Shown piece after piece: positions 17,057 through 25,635 of a stretch of 64,000 nt of DNA (within the stretch, counting starts at the first letter, position 1; each line of letters begins with the position of its first letter). Source of the stretch: Brevibacillus porteri (GTDB lineage: Bacteria > Bacillota > Bacilli > Brevibacillales > Brevibacillaceae); contig NZ_PXZO01000064.1 of NCBI RefSeq assembly GCF_003013475.1, positions 124,001-188,000 of the forward strand. The letters are read 5' to 3'. The translations under genes were made by a program, and so were the position numbers. Below the pieces are notes generated by a model. That model made no database searches. It was not told the DNA's origin and saw only the letters and a program-made list of their open reading frames with translations.

Positions 17057-17644
17057 ATGAAAAGAGCGATCATGCGTAACGTTCAAAATGTTATCTTTTT
17101 GCTGTATACATTTGTCTCGGGGGTATTTTATCTGTGTTTTTACATGGTCAGTATCGTCCTTGGCTTGGGCTTGTCATTTACCGTAGTGGGAATTCCATTG
17201 CTTACCAATGTGTTGCGTACAACCCAAATCTTTGTCCAGCATGAACGTATTCAGACGAAAATTTATACCGATATTTCGATAGAACCTTTAGCAACGAGAC
17301 AAAGAGCTGAGGGAAATCAATGGAAGCAGGCAAAGGCGGAATTAATGGATGTGAGAAACTGGATATCCGTTTATTGGCTGATGAAAAAATTTGTCATAGG
17401 CTGTATCTCCCTGGTGATCGGAGTGCTCATCTACATTGCACCCATATGTTTTGTTGTCACACCGTTGCTCTATCCTTATTTAGAGTTAACTTTTTTCGAG
17501 ATCCGGGTGGATTCAGATCTGATGGCATTGCAAATTATGAGTTTAGGATTCATACTCATGATCGGGTGCTCCATGATTGGGAATGGACTGGTACAATTAA
17601 TTGGTGGGTATACCCGCTTGATGTTCAAAGCAATTAGGAGATGA
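17057..17644 (+). CDS. Membrane 'putative sensor' domain protein
   Basis: 195 residues with four hydrophobic segments (about 15-55, where VIFLLYTFVSGVFYLCFYMV and VVGIPLL stand out, and about 110-180). The pattern FLLYTFVSGVFYLCFYMVSIVLGLGLSFTVVGIPLL resembles the Pfam 'Sensor' family found beside or fused to NarL-type histidine kinases. AGGAGAG precedes the ATG by 12 bp; an ATG at 17072 is an alternative. Only 4 bp separate it from the kinase start, so the two are co-expressed and probably form one signalling complex at the membrane. The ligand is unknown. Confidence 0.75.
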   Translation: MKRAIMRNVQNVIFLLYTFVSGVFYLCFYMVSIVLGLGLSFTVVGIPLLTNVLRTTQIFVQHERIQTKIYTDISIEPLATRQRAEGNQWKQAKAELMDVRNWISVYWLMKKFVIGCISLVIGVLIYIAPICFVVTPLLYPYLELTFFEIRVDSDLMALQIMSLGFILMIGCSMIGNGLVQLIGGYTRLMFKAIRR

Positions 17645-17648
17645 TGGT

Positions 17649-19457
17649 TTGTTAGATATCGTAAAACAATGGGCCTGGTATGACTGGGTGATGCTTTTTT
17701 TACGTCTGCTCATTTGCTTTTCACTCACCGTTACGACTATACAATTGGGAGATTCTCTTACTCTGCCCGTATGGATTGTCATTTCGTGGGAAATCATGGT
17801 TTTTTCCGTCCCGTGGATTTGTTTACTGCTGAACTATCGTTACTACCTGATTGCAGAAATGCTCATGTTTGGCGGATTATCGATTTATCTCACGTCTATG
17901 TTTCCGGAGGCGTACCTTACTTTTTTGATGCCAGCTTTTTTGATTGCCGCCAATAGTGCGGAGAAATCGTATCGCTGGTCGGCTCCTATTACGATTGTTT
18001 TCATCCCACTGCTGATTATGTTTTTTTCGCGGAAAATTGAATTGCTCGAGATAATCCCGCAAGTAGGGCTTGCTTATGTGGTGGGGTTTGCCTTTCATTT
18101 GCTTATCGTCAATCATCGGCAAAATGAAATTATTCGCAAGCAAAACAGTGTGCTGGAGCAGTACCTCACCCAAATTGAGAGAGTGACGCTGCTGGAGGAG
18201 CGGGACCGGCTTTCCAAGGATCTGCATGATACGATGGGGCATTCCTATGTCTCGATTATCATGGGGCTGGAAACCTTGCGTCAGGATGTGGTGTCGCAGG
18301 AAGGGACGCAAAAGCTCGACTCCCTCTTGAAGCTTGCGCGAAACGGCATGAAGGAAGTGAGAGGGTACTTGCATCAGATGGGGTCACCGCAAGAGACGCT
18401 TCCCTTGGTTCATTCGCTGAGGCAGCTTGCGGAGGAGTTTCAGACACATGCAAAGGTGAATGTGCGGTTTCGTGCGATCGGAGAAGAGTATCCTGTTGGT
18501 AAGCAGGTGAAAATGACCTTATTTCGCTGCTTGCAGGAATCTTTGACGAATGCGGTCCGCCACGGGCAGGCTACGGACATCGTCGTTTCCTTGCATTTTG
18601 AGCAGCAACAGACGAGGTTGGAAGTACAGGATAACGGTCACGGGGTGGAAAACTGGAAGGATGGCTTCGGGATCACGACAATGAAAGAGAGGGCCGCTCA
18701 ATTGCAAGGAAGAGTATCCGTATACTCAGAGCGGGGAGAAGGAACGCTCATTACTTGTTTTGTGCCGAGGCTGATGGAGAGCGCCGATGAAATCATTCGT
18801 TTGTTTATCGTAGATGATCACTCGTTTATTCGGGATAGCTTGCGCACCATACTCGAGGGACAGCGGGACCTGCGGGTAGTCGGGACGGCCGAGGATGGGG
18901 CGAAGGCTGTGGAACTGTGCGAGGAGCTAGAACCAGACCTAGTGTTGATGGACTTGGAAATGCCGAATATGGACGGGATCACTGCGACAAAACGAATCAA
19001 GGAAAAATGGCCCGGTATTCGTGTCCTTGTCCTATCTACGTTTCAGGATACGGAAAAAGCCAAGGAAATCATGCGCAGTGGTGCAGACGGCTATCTCTTG
19101 AAATCGATTGAATCACGCGAGCTTGCGGAAACGATTCGCCTGGTCCATCGCGGCGGAACGATGATTGCACAGGACCTGTTTCATAAAATGCTGGATGAAC
19201 AGCCAGAAACCGAACAGGAAGATTTGCTTGTTGCACCGAAAATAAGCGAAAAAGACGAGAATGTTTATGGGTTAACGAAGCGGGAGCAGGAGATTTTGCA
19301 GATGCTTTCCCAAGGCATGCGCTATAAAACGATCGCTTCCAAGCTGTATTTGTCAGACGGGACAGTGCGTAACTATGCATCTGCCTTGTATGACAAGCTC
19401 GGTGTGCGAAATCGGGATGAAGCGGTACAAAAAGGGCAAAAGGAAGGACTTCTGTAA
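17649..19457 (+). CDS. Fused NarL-type histidine kinase and LuxR-type response regulator
   Basis: 602 residues from TTG 17649 (AGGAGATGATGG upstream; both nearby ATGs are out of frame and hit a stop). N-terminal five or six membrane helices (1-150), HisKA_3 box LLEERDRLSKDLHDTMGHS, HATPase (NAVRHGQATDIVV, VQDNGHGVE, GFGITTMKERAAQLQG) ending at PRLMES near 378. The same frame then continues as a NarL receiver (LFIVDDHSFIRDSL, LVLMDLEMPNMDG, LSTFQD, YLLKSIES) and a LuxR helix-turn-helix (LTKREQEILQMLSQGMRYKT). In this family kinase and regulator are nearly always separate genes; here no stop lies between them. Either a true fusion or a single-base artefact. Confidence 0.85.
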   Translation: MLDIVKQWAWYDWVMLFLRLLICFSLTVTTIQLGDSLTLPVWIVISWEIMVFSVPWICLLLNYRYYLIAEMLMFGGLSIYLTSMFPEAYLTFLMPAFLIAANSAEKSYRWSAPITIVFIPLLIMFFSRKIELLEIIPQVGLAYVVGFAFHLLIVNHRQNEIIRKQNSVLEQYLTQIERVTLLEERDRLSKDLHDTMGHSYVSIIMGLETLRQDVVSQEGTQKLDSLLKLARNGMKEVRGYLHQMGSPQETLPLVHSLRQLAEEFQTHAKVNVRFRAIGEEYPVGKQVKMTLFRCLQESLTNAVRHGQATDIVVSLHFEQQQTRLEVQDNGHGVENWKDGFGITTMKERAAQLQGRVSVYSERGEGTLITCFVPRLMESADEIIRLFIVDDHSFIRDSLRTILEGQRDLRVVGTAEDGAKAVELCEELEPDLVLMDLEMPNMDGITATKRIKEKWPGIRVLVLSTFQDTEKAKEIMRSGADGYLLKSIESRELAETIRLVHRGGTMIAQDLFHKMLDEQPETEQEDLLVAPKISEKDENVYGLTKREQEILQMLSQGMRYKTIASKLYLSDGTVRNYASALYDKLGVRNRDEAVQKGQKEGLL

Positions 19458-19465
19458 CGTATGAC

Positions 19466-19492
19466 AGCCAGGGAGAGTAGCCCTGGCTTTTT
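19466..19492 (+). terminator. Rho-independent terminator
   Basis: AGCCAGGG-agagtag-CCCTGGCTTTTTG directly after the kinase/regulator fusion gene. Confidence 0.9.
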
Positions 19493-19560
19493 GCTTTTCC
19501 TGAGCTGGAGTACCGTGCCACGAACACCATCAACGTATTCTGCCTAAATTAGGTAGTTTA

Positions 19561-19591
19561 TTGTAAATATTTCTTGTTCTGTTAATATAAA
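19561..19591 (+). promoter_or_regulatory. Possible sigma-A promoter
   Basis: TTGTAA at 19561 followed after 18-19 bp by ATATAA/TATAAA; lies about 75 bp before the RCC1/SLH gene. Weak but correctly placed. Confidence 0.4.
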
Positions 19592-19666
19592 GCGTGGTGC
19601 AAATTATGGAAATCGAAAGAGACAGCGCAAGAAGACTATCAAGGAGAGTACTGGTGGAGGAAAACA

Positions 19667-22387
19667 ATGAAACGATGGATGGCAGCATTGTTAAGCCTTG
19701 TGTTAATCCTGACGGCTCAATTTAATACGGTTCAAGCCAAAGGGAACGACACAAGAGACGTTTACGAACAGCAATATACACGTATCGGGGAGGATTACCA
19801 CATCCTGAACGATAATGTGCTACTGTCGAAAACAGATGGAACCGCATGGACTTGGTACATCTATGGACATCCTCTGAGTGCTTCAGATCCATTCTATGAA
19901 GCCAAGCTGATGCAAATTCCGGGCTTGCAGGATGTCAAAGAGATGACAGTCAAAAGGAAGTCGGCCCGGGGTAACTATATTGTTAACTATGCGGCGCTAA
20001 AAAAAGACGGTACGGTGTGGTATTGGGACGCCGCCCACGTCACTACCCTTGAAACGAGTTCTGCAAGTGCTCCGAAGCAAATCAAAGACTTGAAAAATGT
20101 AACGTCACTAGTCGCCCATTATACGGGTGCCTACAAAGTCTTGTTCGTCTTAAAATCAGACGGTTCCGTATGGAGTTTGGGAAGTGAAATAGGTACCACT
20201 AAGGGTGGCTCACCTACTACAGTCCGAACAAAGCTACTAGATGATGTCGTATCCATAAAAATGGCGAACGGCATCGTATTCGCTGTGAAAAAGGACGGTA
20301 CGGTTTGGAGATGGAAGGCAAATTCGTATCTGCCGAATAACCGCTCGAAAAACACAAGTCCGGAGCAAATGAACGGATTTGCTGATATCGTCAAGATAGA
20401 GCCGGGCATTTCTACTAGCTATGCCTATATGAAAGATGGCACAGTCTTGTCTTGGTCAACCGCTGACACGAAAAAATATCCTTTGTATTTGCATGCAGCA
20501 AAAGACGCGCGAACGATGGTCCAATTGGATTCCATTCGAGATCGGAATATCGACGAAGCTTATGCCCTCCGAGAGGACGATCAGCTTTGGTCAGTGGACA
20601 ACAACCATAAAGTTTTCCCAGAGCTTACAGACATCGCTTCTATACACCATAGCGACTTTTCCCCACCCAAAAGGTATTACTATGTAGTAAAAAAGGATCA
20701 GACTTTGTGGGCTTGGGCAGATTCGATTGCTTTGCCGAAGCTAGTTGTTTTCACGGGAGAAACGGCAACTAGCAATCGCCCAGTGAAAACAGACAAACCA
20801 ACAGCCGAACGCCCTAGGACAGCAGACAAACCAACGGGCAATCACCCTGGAACAACAGCTCAGCCTGTGATACGAACTACGCCGGAAATGAGTCTCTATC
20901 CGTATATCACGATGCTGCAACCTGGGAACAAACAGTTCATTGCGGTAAATAATTTGCTTCCCGGGACAAAAATGACGTACACCATTGACGATCCGAGTAT
21001 AGGAACCTTATCGAATGTGAATGGCACACAGGTCGTAAAAGCGAACAAACCCGGGCAGACCATTGTACGGGCAACTGCAAGCAGAGCTGGTTCTCCGGAC
21101 GTGACCGCTTTCTTTTTGTTGTATGTCGTCGACAGTAACACGTTGTCCGAGACGTATTACACTGCCGTCCGATCAGTACCTGTCGCTGACAGACAGCGTC
21201 CGTTTATTGTGGAGGGACTGACCCAAGCAGGAGAGCTTGTGATTACAGCCGCAAGCAGCGAAAAGCCAAAGCTTGTTGACGGCCAACTCGTCATTACTTC
21301 TGACTTGATTGACCGCGTAGCTGACAATGCGCGAAAGGCTAAGACTGCGGTGGAGCAGACGCTATCGGAAAACAACATTGCTCTTGCTAGAGAGTTGGTC
21401 GTGAATGGGGAAATTTTGTCGTTGCCTGACCAAAATGGTTTTACAGTCAAGCTTTACAAGGATAGCTTCACGAATCGTAAGGATGTCGACTATCTTACCA
21501 TCCATGCGGGGGATGCGAAACTGACGTTTAACCTTGCGACTGTAAATCGCCTGTTCCATTCGCTCCCGGTTATCGTTATTCGCTTGGTCGAAAACAATAA
21601 CGGCGGATATCACGTACAATTTTTAGATGAACAAGGGCAGGAGCTTTCGAACGTATCAAGCAACATCCGGCTCATTCTGCCTGCAAATCAGGCGGACGCG
21701 ACAAATAATAGCGTGTTCTATTCGAATGGGAAAAGCACGCAGCCTATCGGTGGAAAGTTCAATCCGTACAATAACGGTATGGAAGCTGAAATAAATCGTT
21801 CCGGAACGTATTTCGTGGACGATAATACCAAAACGTTCCCTGATGTTGACAACCGGGATCCTGAGCTACAGCAAGCCGTACAATTTCTGGGATCGAAAGG
21901 AATCGTAACCGGGAAAGAAGATGGCAACTTTGAGCCTGATTCACCGCTTACCCGTGCTGAGTTCACGGCGATGCTGGTAAGAGCTTTTTACGCTTTGGAC
22001 GAAACGGCGACGGAGAGCTTTTCAGACGTGAATCCGCCACAATGGCATGTTCCATTTATCGCTTCATCTGAAAAAAAGGATATCGTGAAAGGTTATCCAG
22101 ATGGCACGTTTAGGCCGGATCATACCATATCCCGGGAAGAAATGGCTGCGATTGGCGCAAGATCATTACATGAAAAGAAGAATTACTATTACCCTTCGAA
22201 TACAGAGGACTACTTGAATCAATTCACAGACCAACACACGATTTCCGAATGGGCGAAACCAACGATGGCTTTGGCTGTGAAACAGCGCTTGATCGATGTT
22301 CCTGCTAATAAACAGATTAGAGCTGGCGAGGCTGTCACTCGCGGGGAAGCTGCCCGAATGCTATATCGATTATATTTGCAGCTTTGA
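19667..22387 (+). CDS. Secreted RCC1-like repeat protein with C-terminal SLH domains
   Basis: 906 residues, ATG with TGGAGGAAAAC upstream and signal peptide (MKRWMAALLSLVLILTAQF ... VQA). Residues about 35-370 hold degenerate RCC1-type blades, each marked by KKDGTVWYW, KSDGSVWSLG, KKDGTVWRWK, MKDGTVLSW, KKDQTLWAWA, suggesting a beta-propeller. A Thr/Pro/Lys-rich linker follows (about 370-410), then a Big-2-like domain (about 415-490), a beta-rich region, and three SLH motifs at about 720-906 (PDVDNRDPELQQAVQFLGSK, FSDVNPPQWHVPFI, SEWAKPTMALAV) that anchor it to secondary cell-wall polymer. Role unknown, probably cell-surface binding. Preceded by its own promoter-like sequence. Confidence 0.82.
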   Translation: MKRWMAALLSLVLILTAQFNTVQAKGNDTRDVYEQQYTRIGEDYHILNDNVLLSKTDGTAWTWYIYGHPLSASDPFYEAKLMQIPGLQDVKEMTVKRKSARGNYIVNYAALKKDGTVWYWDAAHVTTLETSSASAPKQIKDLKNVTSLVAHYTGAYKVLFVLKSDGSVWSLGSEIGTTKGGSPTTVRTKLLDDVVSIKMANGIVFAVKKDGTVWRWKANSYLPNNRSKNTSPEQMNGFADIVKIEPGISTSYAYMKDGTVLSWSTADTKKYPLYLHAAKDARTMVQLDSIRDRNIDEAYALREDDQLWSVDNNHKVFPELTDIASIHHSDFSPPKRYYYVVKKDQTLWAWADSIALPKLVVFTGETATSNRPVKTDKPTAERPRTADKPTGNHPGTTAQPVIRTTPEMSLYPYITMLQPGNKQFIAVNNLLPGTKMTYTIDDPSIGTLSNVNGTQVVKANKPGQTIVRATASRAGSPDVTAFFLLYVVDSNTLSETYYTAVRSVPVADRQRPFIVEGLTQAGELVITAASSEKPKLVDGQLVITSDLIDRVADNARKAKTAVEQTLSENNIALARELVVNGEILSLPDQNGFTVKLYKDSFTNRKDVDYLTIHAGDAKLTFNLATVNRLFHSLPVIVIRLVENNNGGYHVQFLDEQGQELSNVSSNIRLILPANQADATNNSVFYSNGKSTQPIGGKFNPYNNGMEAEINRSGTYFVDDNTKTFPDVDNRDPELQQAVQFLGSKGIVTGKEDGNFEPDSPLTRAEFTAMLVRAFYALDETATESFSDVNPPQWHVPFIASSEKKDIVKGYPDGTFRPDHTISREEMAAIGARSLHEKKNYYYPSNTEDYLNQFTDQHTISEWAKPTMALAVKQRLIDVPANKQIRAGEAVTRGEAARMLYRLYLQL

Positions 22388-22476
22388 TACTGTTCATAAA
22401 TTGCGAAAGGCTTATTCCAACTTGAATGATGAGGGGGAATGAGTCTTTTTGCATGAGAATAGATGGAGGATTTTAT

Positions 22477-22590
22477 ATGTATTGGGAGTACGAGGAGTTG
22501 TTTGAGGCATTCAATGAAATGTACCAAGGATATAGAGCAGAAATCATGAGGAGTACTGAAGCGCTATCTAGGACCCTTGGTGAATTTTAA
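22477..22590 (+). CDS. Small hypothetical protein, 37 residues
   Basis: ATG 22477 follows AGATGGAGGATTTTAT, a good ribosome site. The 37-residue product (MYWEYEELFEAFNEMYQGYR then AEIMRSTEALSRTLGEF) is aromatic- and Glu-rich, looks helical, and has no signal or membrane segment. It ends 6 bp before the next small ORF, suggesting co-translation. Unrecognised; it could also be a fragment of a larger lost gene. Confidence 0.45.
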   Translation: MYWEYEELFEAFNEMYQGYRAEIMRSTEALSRTLGEF

Positions 22591-22596
22591 ACAACG

Positions 22597-22842
22597 ATGA
22601 ACCTTGGTATCTTTGAAAAATCCATAGTAATGATTGCATATGGAGAGATATTATTAACCCATTCGGAGGTATTTCACAAATCCAAAGAGTATCTTTTAAA
22701 AGAATTGGATCGTTTGGATATGCAACAACTAAAGGAAAAACTGTCACTGGAACAATTCGATGATGTTATGACAAGAAAAGCCTTGTTATTAGAAAAAATT
22801 GAACAGAAGCCAATTGCATATCATTTAGATACGATAGTTTAA
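22597..22842 (+). CDS. Hypothetical protein, 81 residues
   Basis: Helical, soluble, Lys/Glu/Leu-rich (SKEYLLKELDRLDMQQLKEK). The ATG at 22597 lacks a clear ribosome site of its own and lies 6 bp after the preceding small gene, consistent with translational coupling; ATG 22630 is another possible start. I do not recognise a family. It resembles the small accessory ORFs seen near phage or surface-toxin loci but nothing specific identifies it. Confidence 0.45.
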   Translation: MNLGIFEKSIVMIAYGEILLTHSEVFHKSKEYLLKELDRLDMQQLKEKLSLEQFDDVMTRKALLLEKIEQKPIAYHLDTIV

Positions 22843-22874
22843 GTGGAAATTTTCAAACCAATCCCCTAAGAAAT

Positions 22875-22904
22875 TTGACAGCTATTTACATATAGTTGTA
22901 TAGT
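22875..22904 (+). promoter_or_regulatory. Sigma-A promoter for the 22980 gene
   Basis: TTGACA (22875-22880), 18-bp spacer, TATAGT (22899-22904), about 75 bp before the start codon. Confidence 0.6.
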
Positions 22905-22979
22905 AAACTACCAAATGTATGTAACACTCCTATACATAAACAATTCTTCTATCAAAACTCCACGAGGAGGAATGACACG

Positions 22980-23603
22980 ATGGAAATGTCTATTACAAGA
23001 GGACTCTCAGAATTAAAATTACTCGATAAAAGAATCCAAAAAGGAATCAATGAAACGACTTTCATGTCTTCCGCAATTGGACCTAAGCCTGTAACTGGTT
23101 ATACGTCAACAGAGCTGTATGTGGAAACGACAGAGCGAAACTACCAATCCGTTGTTGATCTAATAAAAAGAAGACAAAAAATTAAGTCGCTGATCGTCGA
23201 GTCCAACGCAAAGACGATGGTAACGATTAGTGGCAAGAGAATGACAGTGGCAGAAGCAATCGAGCGAAAAACATCCATTCAATATGAGAAATCACTGCTG
23301 GAGAAAATGAGAAGAGATTACAACCACGCCGTCACGCAGGTTGAAGAGAAAAATGAAGAAGTACAGCTGCGATTGGAAAGGCTGCTCGAAGCGAACTTTG
23401 GCAAAGACTCCAAGGTGAAGGATACGGAAATGGAAGCGATCTCCAAACCGTTTAAAGAGCAAAATGAAGCGAAGCTCGTAGACCCCTTGAAGTTGAAAGA
23501 GAAAATGGATACGCTTAGTAAAGAAATCGATGAGTTTGAGTGTGAAGTCGATTTTATCTTAAGTGAATCCAATACGATGACCAAAATCAATCTTGTGGAT
23601 TAA
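22980..23603 (+). CDS. Hypothetical coiled-coil protein, possibly phage-derived
   Basis: 207 residues from ATG 22980 (GAGGAGG upstream); the track-length extension to 22896 is rejected since it reads through the promoter. Soluble, strongly helical and charged. A segment near 70-95 (NAKTMVTISGKRMTVAEAIE) looks like a small conserved beta-turn-helix module I associate with uncharacterised phage and prophage proteins; the rest, SLLEKMRRDYNHAVTQVEEK onward, is coiled-coil-like. No phage structural genes surround it. Own promoter at 22875. Function unknown. Confidence 0.55.
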   Translation: MEMSITRGLSELKLLDKRIQKGINETTFMSSAIGPKPVTGYTSTELYVETTERNYQSVVDLIKRRQKIKSLIVESNAKTMVTISGKRMTVAEAIERKTSIQYEKSLLEKMRRDYNHAVTQVEEKNEEVQLRLERLLEANFGKDSKVKDTEMEAISKPFKEQNEAKLVDPLKLKEKMDTLSKEIDEFECEVDFILSESNTMTKINLVD

Positions 23604-23649
23604 CAGTGTGGTCTGCTAGTCATTTGAATAACTGATAAACGAGAGTCCC

Positions 23650-23865
23650 TTGCCTAGTGGGTTAACTAGGCCATCCTACAAATTATTTGGCGAATACGAG
23701 GATGAAAGCTCAAAGATGAACGTTCAGATTTCAAAACTTACGGGTCAAAGCTCTTTAGGCTCAAAGGTTAGGGTTCAAGATGTAAGAATCGATGAAATCT
23801 TGGGGCATTGGTCCATAAAAGTACACTCTCTGGACTTTTCAGTAACCACCAAGCTAAATGGTTAG
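23650..23865 (+). CDS. Short hypothetical ORF, 71 codons, doubtful
   Basis: Open from TTG 23650 to a stop at 23865, with only a weak GAGAG upstream; an internal ATG at 23716 would give a 49-residue product (MNVQISKLTGQSSLGSKVRV...). Followed 20 bp later by a very good terminator, which suggests some transcript ends here, but that could equally serve the gene at 22980. No recognisable motif. Might be a gene remnant. Confidence 0.3.
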   Translation: MPSGLTRPSYKLFGEYEDESSKMNVQISKLTGQSSLGSKVRVQDVRIDEILGHWSIKVHSLDFSVTTKLNG

Positions 23866-23884
23866 CAACTAGGACTCATTCGAG

Positions 23885-23931
23885 GTAGAGATATGTTGAG
23901 AGAAGATCCTCAGCGTATCTCTACTTTTTTA
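23885..23931 (+). terminator. Rho-independent terminator
   Basis: Stem GTAGAGATA / TATCTCTAC with a long loop, followed by TTTTTT. Confidence 0.8.
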
Positions 23932-24037
23932 TTTTATAAACAAAACGGTTAAGAAATAGAAATGATATGTCGATACAAATAGGAAGAAAAGGAAATAAAT
24001 TGATTGTGCAATACAAGGAAAGTCAGGGAGTGAAGCA

Positions 24038-24619
24038 ATGGAATTTGAGTTTCATGTTACCTTTAACGATCTACAGCTTGATGAAAAGGAAGCTTTTATC
24101 GATCTCTGCCAATCGGAACAAGTAAAGCCGGTCATGATCGTCTTGGATCAGGGAAATTACATCAATCAACCGATGATAACAGGAGTAATCAAACGACCTG
24201 ATTTTCATGAAGTGAATAAAGAGATGGAAAAGATTGCAGCTACGTTTCAAAACAACGGTTTTACCATCGTCCGAAAAAAAGTAGAGATTTCTCCAAAGGA
24301 AGAAACGTATTTTCACCAGCCCATCATAAACTCGAAGCCTTACTTCGAATGGCATGGCAAAGTACAGGTCGATGATGTCGCCGCGTTACGAAATTTATGT
24401 GAGGGTCATGGTGGACATATTTCGAGAAACTCTTTGAATGCGAATGGAAAAGTGAGATTTATCACCGTCCGAGAATATGAGAGCCCGAAACAGTTTTACG
24501 ATCGAGTAGAAAAGATACATACCATTTTGCAAGCAAATCAGATCGGGCTAATCAAAGAACAATATGAACTATGTATTTATGACAGCCGCGAAGAACTGGA
24601 CAGCGGCTGGATTTCCTAA
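24038..24619 (+). CDS. Uncharacterised two-domain protein partnered with a nucleotidyltransferase
   Basis: 193 residues, cytoplasmic, ATG with AGGGAGTG upstream. The chain looks like an internal duplication: residues 3-90 (EFHVTFNDLQ, DLCQSEQVKP, NQPMITG, EMEKIAATFQNNGFTIVRKK) align in pattern with 105-190 (EWHGKVQVDD, NLCEGHGGHISRN, RFITVREY, VEKIHTILQANQIGLIKEQ). Each half begins with an E-F/W-H element, then an L-C turn and a strand-helix-strand. The ends IYDSREELDSGWIS and YINQPM look like conserved family signatures, though I cannot name the family. It is 20 bp upstream of, and surely co-translated with, the AbiEii-like nucleotidyltransferase; a role as its partner, inhibitor or substrate adaptor is inference. 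Confidence 0.6.
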   Translation: MEFEFHVTFNDLQLDEKEAFIDLCQSEQVKPVMIVLDQGNYINQPMITGVIKRPDFHEVNKEMEKIAATFQNNGFTIVRKKVEISPKEETYFHQPIINSKPYFEWHGKVQVDDVAALRNLCEGHGGHISRNSLNANGKVRFITVREYESPKQFYDRVEKIHTILQANQIGLIKEQYELCIYDSREELDSGWIS

Positions 24620-24639
24620 TTTTTAGATGGAGGATCATG

Positions 24640-25533
24640 ATGATTACGTATGATGATGTAGCAGAGTTGGAATATGAAGCGAGAGAGCTCGTTGTTTTGG
24701 AAGCACTGTTGAGAAGAATTGCTCTAGTGAATATGCCCTTTGTATTAAAAGGCAGCCTTCTAACCAGACAATATTTGGACAACCGCCAGATTCGGGACGC
24801 GGATGATATCGACTTATTGTATGCGGGGAAAATCAGGGACGTCGAACATGCCCATGAAGTATTTACACAATGGATGATTCAAGTAACCGAAATGGATCTG
24901 AACGATGGCGTCGTGTTTAGAAGTTTTCGAAAGAATGCATTTTGGAGATATATCGACTACGCTATGGCAGATGATTTTCCGACGATCAATACGGATATTG
25001 CCTATTATTTCAAAGGTCAACCAAGGGAAGCGGATGACTATAATGAGCTGAATCTGGATATTTCGTTTCACTTGGAAATGGATGCAGACCCGGTTCCGCT
25101 CGAGTACCAACCTGTCTTTGGAGAAAGCTTTCTTGTTCCGTACACTGTGCCCCTGTCTATCCAGGTTGCTTGGAAGCTGCATCAAACAATCGTCAGGCCG
25201 AGGTTTAAAGACTTGTACGATTTGAAATTTTTACTCTCCCATCCGGCCTATGACAACGATGCGCTCAAGGAAACATTACAGGCACTCGTGAACGAATGCA
25301 GTATCGATCCATCTATTAAGAAAACGGATATGAAAAAGGTGCTTGTTGATGATTTACAGCCCATATACGATTCATTATCCTACGATTACGAACTGAGAAA
25401 ATATGCTGGTAGCATGGATCGTGGCCTTTATTTTACACAGTTTGTCAGTGATTTGCGTAAAAAGATGGATTTTGCAGGGATTAATGGGTATGCGTTTGAA
25501 AATTTGCCAAGCCCAACACCGAAAAAATTGTAA
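24640..25533 (+). CDS. AbiEii/MenT-like nucleotidyltransferase
   Basis: 297 residues; ATG 24640 is best spaced from TGGAGG (24637 is also ATG). The nucleotidyltransferase core is visible: G39-S40 in FVLKGSLLTRQYL, followed by the metal-binding D57-x-D59 in RDADDIDLLY, a third acidic strand (LNLDISFHLEM), and the AbiEii-type motif AWKLHQ...RPRFKDLYDLKFLL where Lys and Asp complete the active site. Members transfer nucleotides to tRNA or proteins and serve as type IV toxins, or act in housekeeping roles. It lacks an AbiEi-like winged-helix antitoxin next door; instead it is preceded by the two-domain protein at 24038. Ends at a terminator, so the two genes form a closed unit. Confidence 0.75.
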   Translation: MITYDDVAELEYEARELVVLEALLRRIALVNMPFVLKGSLLTRQYLDNRQIRDADDIDLLYAGKIRDVEHAHEVFTQWMIQVTEMDLNDGVVFRSFRKNAFWRYIDYAMADDFPTINTDIAYYFKGQPREADDYNELNLDISFHLEMDADPVPLEYQPVFGESFLVPYTVPLSIQVAWKLHQTIVRPRFKDLYDLKFLLSHPAYDNDALKETLQALVNECSIDPSIKKTDMKKVLVDDLQPIYDSLSYDYELRKYAGSMDRGLYFTQFVSDLRKKMDFAGINGYAFENLPSPTPKKL

Positions 25534-25550
25534 CAGGATAGTAAGTAAAA

Positions 25551-25594
25551 AAGGCTTGTTCCATCTGACGTCGTAGAAGGAATGAGCCTTTTTT
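25551..25594 (+). terminator. Rho-independent terminator
   Basis: AAGGCTTGTTCC / GGAATGAGCCTTTTTT hairpin closing the nucleotidyltransferase pair. Confidence 0.85.
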
Positions 25595-25635
25595 AATAAA
25601 TATCAGAGATGAATAGACCGACCCTTACTAAATGA

